A DNA stretch of 51,813 nucleotides from Prolixibacteraceae bacterium (GCA_028282705.1 JANQHI010000010.1:1-51813); one strand, 5' to 3'; shown: positions 36,110 through 43,975, numbered from the stretch's first letter. Made by a program: numbers and translations. Notes: a model not told the origin generated them from the letters alone.

Positions 36110-36760
36110 TTAGTTCCTTGAAGGGAATACCCCAACTAAAGCAATAATATAATTCAAACCCAAAGAAGGCTGCATATTATTCACAGCTTGGCTACCTCCT
36201 GTTAAACCAGTAATTCCTGTTACAATATCATTTGCCATTGTAACATCTTTAGCAGTACTATACGAGTTGCTTTCTTTTGTTTCAGTCCAACTGATAATAA
36301 CCTCTGCCTTAGCAGGATAAGCACTTGAAGGATCAGGTGTTGTACCTACTACACTTGAAGCCTTTATTGTCCCTGCAAAAGAATGATTATGGCTTGGTAA
36401 GTTTAATACAGTTAAAACATTTGTCTCTGTACCAACTCTTTGCCCTAATCTTCTTGGAGTTAATCCTGCACCAGTACCAGGATGTAATGGTACACGCCCC
36501 CTTAAATCTGGCAATGCAAATGTGGTACGTCCATCACCACCATAGGTGGTTCCCAAAATTGAGAATAGAGCAGTATTAGAAGAGATGGCTAATAATTGCC
36601 CATCACAAAATGCCCATCCACGTGGTGCAAAGTTCCCGGCAAATAACCTAATTTCACCAATAAATGGTTCTTGTGCATTGGAGATTCCTAGCCCTGCAAA
36701 AAACAGCAGGCCAACTAAAGAAAGGTTTAATAACCTTTTCCTAACATCTTGTTTTTTCAT
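36110..36760 (-). CDS. Exported phage tail-collar (microcystin-dependent-protein-like) protein
   Basis: A 216-residue protein with a phage Tail Collar domain: FIGEIRLFAGNFAPRGWAFCDGQLL, ALFSILGTTYGGDGRTTFALPDLRGRVPLHPG and the C-terminal NNMQPSLGLNYIIALVGVFP. The MdpB/tail-collar family usually occurs in phage tails or as cytosolic proteins, but this copy starts with a signal peptide (LLNLSLVGLLFFAGLGISNAQ), so it should be exported. I chose the ATG at 36760 (MKKQDVRKRL) over an in-frame start at 36784 because the signal follows directly. No other phage gene is nearby. It sits about 250 bp upstream of the giant T9SS protein gene on the same strand; a surface role next to that protein is inference. 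Confidence 0.85.
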   Translation of the reverse strand: MKKQDVRKRLLNLSLVGLLFFAGLGISNAQEPFIGEIRLFAGNFAPRGWAFCDGQLLAISSNTALFSILGTTYGGDGRTTFALPDLRGRVPLHPGTGAGLTPRRLGQRVGTETNVLTVLNLPSHNHSFAGTIKASSVVGTTPDPSSAYPAKAEVIISWTETKESNSYSTAKDVTMANDIVTGITGLTGGSQAVNNMQPSLGLNYIIALVGVFPSRN

Positions 36761-36784
36761 TGTAATAAAGTTTTTGATTAACAT

Positions 36785-37349
36785 TTAAAATAATTGTGTG
36801 CTGCATGCATAAAGCATGTATGTTTTTAATTTAACTTTTTCGGGTTACGGCACGTTTTACAATTGAATTACAGCAAGACTTCAGGAAGAAATATTGTGCG
36901 TTTACAATCGAGGTTTACATGTTACATAGATTAATGATCTTTAAATAAAAAAATTACAAATGATTTAACTGAAACCCAAGAAAAAGGAAATTGTTCAATA
37001 CAATCCAATCTTCTTGTAATTATTATCCTTTTCAGCAGAATTTTTTATTGACCTTAACCTAATATGTTGGTTAATATACAATATATTTCTATAAAATTTA
37101 CAAGCTTAACAATAAAAAATAATTAAAACTATACCTGTTTACCAAGTTCTAGGTAATCCTTTTTAAAATAGTTTCAATACCAGAAAAATTAATAGCAGGG
37201 TGTTTATTTTAATTGTTATGTTTTTATTTACCAAACCTTAAGCTTTGGTTATTACACCACCACAAGGAATAAGAACTTGACAGTCTGTTAAAACATCCAC
37301 AACTGTGGGTTAATATTAACCTCCTACATTTATCATATAAATACGATCC
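36785..37349. other. Divergent AT-rich intergenic region with a 14-bp palindrome
   Basis: The 565-bp gap between divergent genes holds no supported gene. Two inverted repeats stand out: a 9-of-10-pair palindrome at 37230-37249 (ACCAAACCTT...) and a perfect palindrome GGTTAATATTAACC at 37308-37321. No strong promoter match was found. Confidence 0.45.
37308..37321. promoter_or_regulatory. Perfect 14-bp palindrome upstream of the phosphoesterase gene
   Basis: GGTTAATATTAACC is fully self-complementary and ends 28 bases before the ATG at 37350. TACATTTA immediately downstream (37325-37332) matches the -7 consensus at 7 of 8 positions. A dimeric regulator binding here would overlap the promoter. 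This is suggestive only. Confidence 0.35.
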
Positions 37350-38246
37350 ATGAAAAACCGGAAAAAACGCAAACTGGATTTGCTTGTTTTGTCTGACATC
37401 CACCTTGGGACATATGGTTGCAGGGCAAAAGAGCTTCTTAACTACCTTAAAACTGTCAACCCAAAAACATTGGTACTGAATGGAGATATTATTGACATCT
37501 GGCAATTCAATAAACGCTATTTCCCTACTTCCCACCTAAAAGTCATCAAACACATTACAAGTTTGCTAACCAATGGTACAAAGGTGTATTATGTAACTGG
37601 CAACCATGATGAAATGCTGAGAAAATTTGTTGGGTTAAGGCTGGGTACATTTGAAATAGTTAATAAACTGGTGCTCGACTTAAATGGGCAAAAAGCCTGG
37701 ATGTTCCATGGTGATGTTTTTGATATTACTATGAAATATTCTAAATGGCTTACCAAACTTGGAGGTATTGGCTATAACCTTCTTATCCTGATTAACACAT
37801 TGGCAAACTGGTTAAGCCAAAAACTGGGAAGGGGCAGGATATCCTTGTCAAAAAAAATTAAGAATAGTGTAAAAACAGCAATCTCTTATATCAATAAATT
37901 TGAAAAAGTAGCTGCTGATATTGCCATATTTAATAACTATGATTATGTAATTTGCGGCCATATCCACCAACCCCAAATAAGGGAAATAAAAAATAAAAAC
38001 GGGCGCAGTGTAATGTATCTTAACTCAGGTGATTGGATTGAAAACCTGACTTCATTGGAATATAAAAATGGGAAATGGTCAATTTACAGCTACCAGGAAG
38101 ACCCTTTTGCCCAAAGTTTAGGCAATGAATTGCTCCAAAAAGAGGTTAACCTTTCAAAGGCTGATTACAAAAACAAGGAGCTGTTTAATGAACTGGTACA
38201 GGAATTTAAGATATTACAACTTAGCAGTAGTGAGAGGCAAAATTAA
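37350..38246 (+). CDS. Calcineurin-like metallophosphoesterase (LpxH-like clade)
   Basis: A 298-residue two-metal phosphoesterase with every ligand motif: DxH in LSDIHLGTYG (~17-20), GDxxD in LNGDIIDIWQF (~48), GNHDE (~88), the His in MFHGDVFD and GHxH in CGHIHQP. The family contains UDP-2,3-diacylglucosamine hydrolase (LpxH, lipid A synthesis), which Bacteroidota proteins of this clade are often called, but this one is longer than classical LpxH (~240 residues), has a hydrophobic helix (IGYNLLILINTLANWL) and an extra C-terminal tail. The LpxH reaction is therefore plausible but not certain. It is transcribed alone. Confidence 0.85.
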   Translation: MKNRKKRKLDLLVLSDIHLGTYGCRAKELLNYLKTVNPKTLVLNGDIIDIWQFNKRYFPTSHLKVIKHITSLLTNGTKVYYVTGNHDEMLRKFVGLRLGTFEIVNKLVLDLNGQKAWMFHGDVFDITMKYSKWLTKLGGIGYNLLILINTLANWLSQKLGRGRISLSKKIKNSVKTAISYINKFEKVAADIAIFNNYDYVICGHIHQPQIREIKNKNGRSVMYLNSGDWIENLTSLEYKNGKWSIYSYQEDPFAQSLGNELLQKEVNLSKADYKNKELFNELVQEFKILQLSSSERQN

Positions 38247-38278
38247 GAACCATATAAAATAGATTGAACTAAAAGCCA

Positions 38279-38584
38279 CTATGATTTCTTATAAAACACT
38301 TTACCAACACGTTCAATATGGCCAAGCAGTTCTGGATTAGAAATTTTCCTTTTTTGTGAAAGGTCAACTTTATAAGGAAGCATCAGGTCATCCAACTTAT
38401 CCTCAATTTCAAGCAGCTCTGTAAATGTAAGGTTTTCATCAATTATTGCTAAATCAATATCAGATCCTCTGCTATGTATATTTTTTGCCCTTGAGCCATA
38501 TATAATAACCTGGTCAATAGCTTTGTACATGGAGAATATTTCGTTAATCAAATTAACATTTTCGATTTTTAAACCAAACTTCAT
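38279..38584 (-). CDS. MNT-type nucleotidyltransferase (probable antitoxin)
   Basis: A 101-residue minimal nucleotidyltransferase. The active-site motif YGSRAKNIHSRGSDIDLAI fits GSx10DxD exactly, with a third acidic residue in KVDLSQ. In characterised HEPN/MNT systems the MNT protein is the antitoxin and modifies a tyrosine of the HEPN toxin with AMP groups. It lies 3 bp downstream of a HEPN-like gene (38588-38986), so the two are translationally adjacent, toxin first. The whole module is therefore a HEPN/MNT (HI0073/HI0074-like) pair; antitoxin activity is inferred from family and operon. Confidence 0.88.
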   Translation of the reverse strand: MKFGLKIENVNLINEIFSMYKAIDQVIIYGSRAKNIHSRGSDIDLAIIDENLTFTELLEIEDKLDDLMLPYKVDLSQKRKISNPELLGHIERVGKVFYKKS

Positions 38585-38587
38585 AGG

Positions 38588-38986
38588 TTATAATAAAGAT
38601 GACATTTTTTTATTAAAGAGTTCAAATAAGATATAATATTTAGAAAACACTTTTTCCTTAATCTCTTTAACAATCTCTTCATTGTAAGTATGTGATGATT
38701 GGTTCCTACTTTTTATCATTTCCATCCATCCTTGCCCATCTTCAACCAATCCATACTGAAAAGCTTCACGTGTTGCATCCCTTGAACCTGTGATCGTGGT
38801 ATTTCCCTGGTATATAAAATAATCCTTCATTACATTCCAGGCCAACTCATGTGTAAACTCAAAAGCCTGGATCAATCCTTGTTCTTCCATTTTATTTAAC
38901 GTGCCTTTTTCAATAAATTTCTGCAACTGGCTGAGAGCCTTCTGATAATTTGAAAAACGTTGTTTCCACCTGATATCTTTTTCCAT
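38588..38986 (-). CDS. HEPN/HI0074-family protein (probable toxin of the HEPN/MNT pair)
   Basis: A 132-residue all-helical protein of the HI0074 'nucleotidyltransferase substrate-binding' family. It carries RNQSSHTY (~95-102), an exact RX4HXY motif: the Arg and His form the RNase site in HEPN toxins and the Tyr is the residue modified by the MNT partner in characterised systems. Other family marks are GLIQAFEFTHELAWNVMKDY and GSRDATREAF. All predicted catalytic residues are intact, so the toxin should be active unless modified. The MNT gene follows after 3 bp. A candidate promoter with an inverted repeat at the expected start site (39031-39064) precedes it. Confidence 0.87.
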   Translation of the reverse strand: MEKDIRWKQRFSNYQKALSQLQKFIEKGTLNKMEEQGLIQAFEFTHELAWNVMKDYFIYQGNTTITGSRDATREAFQYGLVEDGQGWMEMIKSRNQSSHTYNEEIVKEIKEKVFSKYYILFELFNKKMSSLL

Positions 38987-39030
38987 AGCCTAGGTTTTGA
39001 GTTAAGAAAAATCTATCCCTCATAAAATTA

Positions 39031-39064
39031 TAGGTATCCATGATACCTACGATGAACAAATATA
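39031..39064 (-). promoter_or_regulatory. Promoter and possible operator of the HEPN/MNT pair
   Basis: On the minus strand TATATTTG (39064-39057) matches TAnnTTTG. Directly downstream, at the predicted start of transcription, lies a perfect 8-bp inverted repeat TAGGTATC-CAT-GATACCTA (39031-39049). Such placement is typical of an autoregulatory operator. Which protein would bind it is unknown. Confidence 0.5.
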
Positions 39065-39129
39065 CAAGGAATTGTGAATGAATTGAGTTTATTGCCACTA
39101 AAACCTGCTCTTGATGGAAAATAATTATT

Positions 39130-39153
39130 ACCACACAAAATATTCTGTATGGT
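39130..39153 (-). terminator. Possible terminator of the kinase/LytTR operon
   Basis: On the minus strand ACCATACA pairs with TGTGTGGT (one G-T pair) around an 8-base loop and is followed by AATAATTATTTT. It lies about 30 bases after the regulator's stop codon. The T-tract is interrupted, so the call is weak. Confidence 0.4.
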
Positions 39154-39183
39154 TTAACAGGGGTATTAAATATTTTCAGGACA

Positions 39184-39918
39184 CTAATTACCTGTAACTA
39201 CTCCTTTTACAGTGAGGCTTCCTATCACATTATTTTTATAGCTTCTCCCAATGGGGAGTTCTTTCCCCGGAACCTCAATGGTAGATGCAGTAAAAGCTTC
39301 AATTTTTCCAAGGGAAACAATAAAGGATTTGTGAATCCTCATAAAACCTTCTTTAGGAAGCTTGTCCTCCATAAAGGCCATGCTGGTTTTAGTCACTATC
39401 TTCCTTTTCTCTGTGTAAATCTGGACATATTCGCTCAACCCTTCAATGTATAAAATATCATTTAATAACACTTTAACTACTTTTTTATTCTCCTTCACAT
39501 AAATAAATGCTTCTTCAGTTTGTACAACTGGGGAAATTGTGGAAACAGTAAGGGAATCATCTTGGGCTATAACATAATACTTGTTAATAGCTTTCAGGAA
39601 ACGCTCAAAAGTAATGGGTTTTAGCAAGTAATCAACCACGTCCAGTTCAAAACCATCAAGAGCATATTCACGATATGCAGTTGTGATAATAACTTTAGGT
39701 GGGTGTTTCAAGGTTTTTAGGAATTCTATGCCGGTAATTTGTGGCATTTGAATATCCATAAACAAAAGGTCAACTTTCTTTTCGCGAAGTACTTGCAGTG
39801 CTTTCATGGCATCAGCACACTCCTCCACAATCTCAAAATTTTCAAGTTTTTCAATGTGGCTTCGCATAAGATCACGGGCAAGAGGTTCATCGTCGACGAT
39901 GAGGCATTTTGTTCTCAT
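39184..39918 (-). CDS. LytTR-family response regulator
   Basis: A 244-residue two-component regulator. The receiver domain has the acidic pair in IVDDEP, the phospho-acceptor Asp in DLLFMDIQMPQ (~54), a switch Thr in ITTAYRE and Lys in DYLLKPI. The DNA-binding LytTR domain (~145-240) has FIYVKENKKVVKV, DILYIEGLSEYVQIY, GFMRIHKSFIVS and LPIGRSYKNNV. Such regulators bind direct repeats as dimers. It is the last gene of a four-gene operon behind three LytS-type kinases and is the only regulator there, so it is the expected target of the two intact kinases. Its target genes cannot be read from the window. Confidence 0.93.
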   Translation of the reverse strand: MRTKCLIVDDEPLARDLMRSHIEKLENFEIVEECADAMKALQVLREKKVDLLFMDIQMPQITGIEFLKTLKHPPKVIITTAYREYALDGFELDVVDYLLKPITFERFLKAINKYYVIAQDDSLTVSTISPVVQTEEAFIYVKENKKVVKVLLNDILYIEGLSEYVQIYTEKRKIVTKTSMAFMEDKLPKEGFMRIHKSFIVSLGKIEAFTASTIEVPGKELPIGRSYKNNVIGSLTVKGVVTGN

Positions 39919-39992
39919 GGCAATAAAAATTTTCTGTTTCGATCAAATGGCTTAAATAATATGTATAATAACTGTCTCAATAATTACTTTCC

Positions 39993-41030
39993 TTATTTAA
40001 AAATCTCAATACTTACTTCCCTAAAATTAGCATCCTCATTTTCTATAATCCTGTGCTTTCCTTCAAAACTATACTGTAAACGCTTCTTAGTCAATGATAT
40101 ATTCTCATCATCTTTTAACGTAAATTCATGTTCGCTCCATATGGAAAAAGAGAAAAGGAGGTATTTTTTTTCGATTTTTACAATTAATGTAACTTCAAAA
40201 TTATTCTTGTTGTCATAAATCTCTTTAAATGCAATATTCAGGAATGGGAATATTAATAGTGGAGGGATGACTGATGACATCACCTCTCCATTAACTACCA
40301 TATTCACTTTCAGCCTGTTGCCAATAGCCAGTTCCTGCATAGCCAAAAAATCCTTTATAAGTTTAACCTCTGTTTTTAAAGGTATCAGTTCTGCATTGGC
40401 TTCATAGAATAAACTGTTTAGGAAGTCAGAGATTTTTACAATCATTTCAGGTGTTTTCCTTGATTTCTCTATAGCCAGTTGCTCCAATTCTGCTATTAAA
40501 GAATAAACAAATTTAGGGCGCAACTGGTACCTGAAAATCTCCAACTCAGTTTCTGTATTTTGCAATGCCAATTCTTCTCTCTGGTTTTTGGCATTATGCC
40601 ATGATTTTATTGCACGGATAGCCAGGAACACTAAAATAATATAGTGGTTACCTAACCCGCTAACAACAATATTCTTTGCATTCAGGTAGCCTGGGGCAAA
40701 TGCTTTAGGTTCATCAAAAACCTTAAAAACCAGCTCATTGCTTATTATTAATTCAATTGTAGAAAATACTACAAGCGATATAATAACCAGTAAACCAAAC
40801 AGCAAAAATTCACGTTTCAGGAAATACCTTGGTACCAGCCAATAAGCAACAAGGTATGTATGGGCAACAAAAATTGGGAGGGTAATAATGTAATACATGC
40901 TCCAAACAAATAATTCATCCCTTCCATTCCCTAAGCTTTGAATAGTAGTAAAACATACTATCCATGCAATCCAGAATAACACATGGAAAATAAAAATTTT
41001 AAAACTGATATGCCTGCCTAATATTTTCAA
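39993..41030 (-). CDS. LytS-type sensor kinase homologue, predicted pseudokinase (TTG start)
   Basis: A 345-residue membrane protein homologous to its two upstream neighbours: four predicted membrane segments (~10-140), then the His_kinase and ATPase-like region. The phospho-acceptor motif PHFLFN of the family reads PKFVYS here (~173), replacing His with Lys; the ATP-binding N-box FVENCFKHG reads FLNIAFKEI; and the glycines of the G-box before KKRL are lost. Catalysis is therefore not expected, yet the fold and reading frame are intact, so it is not simple decay. The start is TTG at 41030, 1 bp after the upstream stop; no ATG gives the family N-terminus. A regulatory or signal-sensing partner role is inference. 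Confidence 0.85.
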   Translation of the reverse strand: MKILGRHISFKIFIFHVLFWIAWIVCFTTIQSLGNGRDELFVWSMYYIITLPIFVAHTYLVAYWLVPRYFLKREFLLFGLLVIISLVVFSTIELIISNELVFKVFDEPKAFAPGYLNAKNIVVSGLGNHYIILVFLAIRAIKSWHNAKNQREELALQNTETELEIFRYQLRPKFVYSLIAELEQLAIEKSRKTPEMIVKISDFLNSLFYEANAELIPLKTEVKLIKDFLAMQELAIGNRLKVNMVVNGEVMSSVIPPLLIFPFLNIAFKEIYDNKNNFEVTLIVKIEKKYLLFSFSIWSEHEFTLKDDENISLTKKRLQYSFEGKHRIIENEDANFREVSIEIFK

Positions 41031-41031
41031 A

Positions 41032-42093
41032 TTAAATGTACTTTATTTTTAACTGGGCTATAAAACTGGAATCAAGGTTTTGTGTCTTAAAAAAGTAGTC
41101 AGCCCCATATAATAATTCAAGCCTTTTTTTGAGGTTGTTTATACTTGCCCCATTTGTTTTAATAGCCTTTTCTGGTGAATGAACCTGAGGCTTGCTATTC
41201 TCGGTCGTGAAAATTATTCTCCCCTTTTTCTTTGATAGTAAAAGCTTTATCCAAGGCCTGCCAGCGTCAAGGCTGCTACCATGTTTGAAACAATTCTCGA
41301 CTAGAACAAAAAGTACCATTGGTGGTATCATAATGTGCTCAAAATCACCTTCTTTTTTTAATTCTATTTCCAACCTCTCCCCATACCTTAGCTGTTCCAA
41401 CTGAATATAATTATCCAGTAATTCCAGCTCTTCAGAAATTTCTACATATTTCTTTTGGCTTTCTTCTATTATAAAAGCCATCATGGTTTTTATGCGTTTA
41501 ATTACTTTCAATGTCCTTTCAGGGTCAAGCAAAGAAAGTGCATACAGGTTATTTATTGTATTAAAAAGGAAATGGGAATCAAATTGGGATTGTAGCAGTT
41601 TATTTTGTGCTTCAAGGTATTGGCTATTCAATTCTCTTTTCAATGCATCATCTTTCAAGTAGTCTTTTGCAAACTTTGCAACGCAAAACAGGGCTACAAT
41701 AAAAGACATGTCTTTAGTATTTATCAAAATAAAACGTAAGTTTATAAAACCAGATTCCTGAATATTTTCAGGGGCAATGGAGGAATAAAAAATAAATCCT
41801 GAAAAGAGTAATTTTATTACAGACAACCCAACACCAACCAAAACAAATAGCAGGACGAACCAAAATATCCTGTTTTTAAGCAACAGTTCAGGGATCAAAC
41901 CAAAGATGGTAATATAAGCATACCCAAAAAAGAATAGGGCATTAACTATTACTAATATAAAGGTATCTGTAAACGTTCTTTGCCCCCCACCATTGAATAA
42001 AATAGCTGTAAATATGAGCACAGTCCCCCAGAAAAATAACATGTGCCTTGTTATCCTGAACCTAAATGTATTATTATATAAAAATTTACTCAT
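41032..42093 (-). CDS. LytS-type sensor histidine kinase
   Basis: A 353-residue membrane kinase. Four hydrophobic segments lie in residues ~15-145, followed by a coiled linker and the His_kinase motif QSQFDSHFLFNTINNL (His ~172). The Pro normally before the His is Ser, but the His itself is kept. The N-box VLVENCFKHGSSLDAG and the SINNLKKRLELLYG region support ATP binding. Its start overlaps the end of the upstream kinase by 8 bp (ATGAGTAA), implying translational coupling. It is second in the operon kinase-kinase-pseudokinase-LytTR regulator. Confidence 0.92.
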   Translation of the reverse strand: MSKFLYNNTFRFRITRHMLFFWGTVLIFTAILFNGGGQRTFTDTFILVIVNALFFFGYAYITIFGLIPELLLKNRIFWFVLLFVLVGVGLSVIKLLFSGFIFYSSIAPENIQESGFINLRFILINTKDMSFIVALFCVAKFAKDYLKDDALKRELNSQYLEAQNKLLQSQFDSHFLFNTINNLYALSLLDPERTLKVIKRIKTMMAFIIEESQKKYVEISEELELLDNYIQLEQLRYGERLEIELKKEGDFEHIMIPPMVLFVLVENCFKHGSSLDAGRPWIKLLLSKKKGRIIFTTENSKPQVHSPEKAIKTNGASINNLKKRLELLYGADYFFKTQNLDSSFIAQLKIKYI

Positions 42094-43138
42094 TACCAGC
42101 CTTTTGTATCCTTAGTGCCACAGCAAAAGTTTCGGGGCTGTCTTTAAATTTTAGTTGATACCTACCAGAATATAAAAGCTTCAAACGCTTTTTCACATTA
42201 CTTAAACCAATACCTTCTTTAATAACTGCTTTCCTTGCAGATTTGTTTTTGCTATCAGGAGGTTTGCTGTTACTGGCATTAAAAACCATTACACCATCAT
42301 TGGCTGTAACCTCAATTTTTATCCAAGGTTTTCCAGGGTCTTTACTGCTACCATGCTTGAAACAATTCTCAACAAAAGTGAATAAAAGCATAGGTGCAAT
42401 TTTGTAATTTTTAATGTTGCCAATTACATCAAAATCAAGTATAAGCCTTTCACCATACCTCATCCTTTCAAGTTCAATAAAGTTGGTTATCAAGGAAATT
42501 TCTTTTTCCAATTCAATCTCAGCATCATTACACTCATAAAGTACTGAACGCAATAAATCTGCAATTTTGGCTATCCCCTCTGAAGTTTTTGATGATTTTT
42601 CGAGTGATAGGGTATATAAATTATTAAGGGTGTTAAACAAAAAATGGGGTTGCAGTTGTGCCTTTAATTGGTTTAGTTCGCCAACAAGGTGTTTCTTTTC
42701 CATTTCATGTTTTTCCTGCTGCTGCTCTAACCACTTTTTCATCATTTTTATAGCAATTGCACTCCCTACCATCAAATTTGTTTCAAGCAGAAGGTATATG
42801 TAAGCCACATCAAACATTGAATCCATTGTTATTGGCAATGAATTCAAAGTACGTATACATACACGTTCACCAAGTGTTACTACAAAAAGTGTAATGACCA
42901 ATAAAAAAAGGGATGGGATTATTTTTCTTTTATGGATATAAAATGGTAAATAAACATAAATTGTCATATAGGTGGCAAACATTATGAAAGGCAGCATACA
43001 TGTTGATTCCAACAAATACCAACTGTAATCATTTCCATATTTTCCATACACCATACCAAAGAATAAAACATATGATAACCAGAACATGGCATGAAGGAAA
43101 ATCCTATGATTAATTATCTTTCTAAAACTGTTTCCCAC
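42086..43138 (-). CDS. LytS-type sensor histidine kinase, first gene of the operon
   Basis: A 350-residue membrane kinase with four predicted membrane segments in residues ~10-140 and a coiled linker (KKWLEQQQEKHEMEKKHLVG). The catalytic core is canonical: QLQPHFLFNTLNNLYTL (His ~164), N-box FTFVENCFKHGSSKDPG and G-box GIGLSNVKKRLKLLYSG. Of the three kinases in the cluster it is the most typical. No extracellular sensor domain is present; sensing must involve the membrane segments. The downstream kinase starts inside its last codons. No convincing promoter match was found upstream. Confidence 0.93.
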   Translation of the reverse strand: MGNSFRKIINHRIFLHAMFWLSYVLFFGMVYGKYGNDYSWYLLESTCMLPFIMFATYMTIYVYLPFYIHKRKIIPSLFLLVITLFVVTLGERVCIRTLNSLPITMDSMFDVAYIYLLLETNLMVGSAIAIKMMKKWLEQQQEKHEMEKKHLVGELNQLKAQLQPHFLFNTLNNLYTLSLEKSSKTSEGIAKIADLLRSVLYECNDAEIELEKEISLITNFIELERMRYGERLILDFDVIGNIKNYKIAPMLLFTFVENCFKHGSSKDPGKPWIKIEVTANDGVMVFNASNSKPPDSKNKSARKAVIKEGIGLSNVKKRLKLLYSGRYQLKFKDSPETFAVALRIQKAGNE

Positions 43139-43302
43139 ATCTAAATTTGTTAAAACCAGTTTTAAAGATAAAACTTAAAAATTGTTAGTAAAATGAGGTA
43201 TAGGCAGAATTATATTGATTAGGTGAAAAATTATCGTTGAAATACAGCTTTTTACAGTTCAAATAATGTTGTTTGTCGTGTTAAACAAGTCGTTAATTGA
43301 AA

Positions 43303-43329
43303 TGCCCTGTATCTCTCAGATACAGGGCA
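43303..43329. repeat. Strong 12-bp hairpin between the kinase operon and an exported-protein gene
   Basis: TGCCCTGTATCT and AGATACAGGGCA form a perfect 12-bp stem with a 3-base loop. On the plus strand it is followed by a run of A, so it is not a standard terminator in either direction. Together with the terminator at 43397-43424 it accounts for most of the structure in the 333-bp gap 43139-43471. Confidence 0.65.
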
Positions 43330-43396
43330 AAAAAAATTGAAATTCAGGCTCTACGGCTCCTCAACCGTAAGTGCATATCTTTACTAATCCACTTTT

Positions 43397-43424
43397 AAAA
43401 AGAAAACCCCATCCTCTGATGGGG
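43397..43424 (-). terminator. Terminator of the 167-residue exported-protein gene
   Basis: On the minus strand CCCCATC-AGAG-GATGGGG is followed by TTTTCTTTTT. It lies about 48 bases after the stop codon at 43472. Confidence 0.9.
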
Positions 43425-43471
43425 AATTCTAATTTTCATAATCTCTATGAAAAATTTGCGCTATTTGTGAA

Positions 43472-43975
43472 TTAGAATGTTTTCTTATACTGGTCTTTTA
43501 TCAGGCTTGGGAAATAACATGCTATTAAACCAAGCAACTCCTCTTCAGTTTTAGGATTCTGTGTAATCACACGTTGCGAATAATATCCAACCTTGTCAAG
43601 TACTGCTTCATTCATATCTTTAGGGATATCCATGTAAGCTTTCCTTATTTTTTTAACCCCAAATACTCCTTTATTGCATACATATTCTATTTCAAACTTG
43701 TCTGTTTTCAGGATAAAATTGGTACAGTTCTTTTCAGGAATTACACCAATCTGAACAGTGTTATCAGTATTTTCATATGCAAGTTCATATGTTTTCAGTT
43801 CTTCTCCTTTAATCACCATTGCCTGACCGCTTTTTGAAATGGAATATTCACCAAAGTTTGAAAGCGATTTTCCCGTAATGGCTTTTGCTGTTTTTGTTTT
43901 CGATTTGTTCTTTGCATCAACTCCTAAACATGCAACTGCTAAGCAAAGAGTGATAATAAAAAATTTTGTTTTCAT
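43472..43975 (-). CDS. Hypothetical exported protein
   Basis: A 167-residue protein from the ATG at 43975: signal peptide (FFIITLCLAVACLGVDA), a Lys-rich stretch (KNKSKTKTAKAITGK) and a small beta-rich domain (YSISKSGQAMVIKGEELKTYELAY) ending in a helical region. The Cys in the signal region (AVACLG) could be a lipobox, but signal peptidase I cleavage after VDA is equally likely. A start at 44017 is in frame, but a good -7 box lies at 44002-44009, between the two starts, so the shorter form is preferred. I do not recognise a family. It is transcribed alone with its own terminator. Confidence 0.7.
   Translation of the reverse strand: MKTKFFIITLCLAVACLGVDAKNKSKTKTAKAITGKSLSNFGEYSISKSGQAMVIKGEELKTYELAYENTDNTVQIGVIPEKNCTNFILKTDKFEIEYVCNKGVFGVKKIRKAYMDIPKDMNEAVLDKVGYYSQRVITQNPKTEEELLGLIACYFPSLIKDQYKKTF

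Noticed and set aside
36110-36760. Prophage or injection system suggested by the tail-collar domain
   Set aside because: The protein has a signal peptide and no other tail, capsid, sheath or lysis gene lies within the window.
37224-37535. A 103-codon minus-strand frame with several Cys
   Set aside because: It overlaps the start of the phosphoesterase gene antisense and has no recognisable motif.
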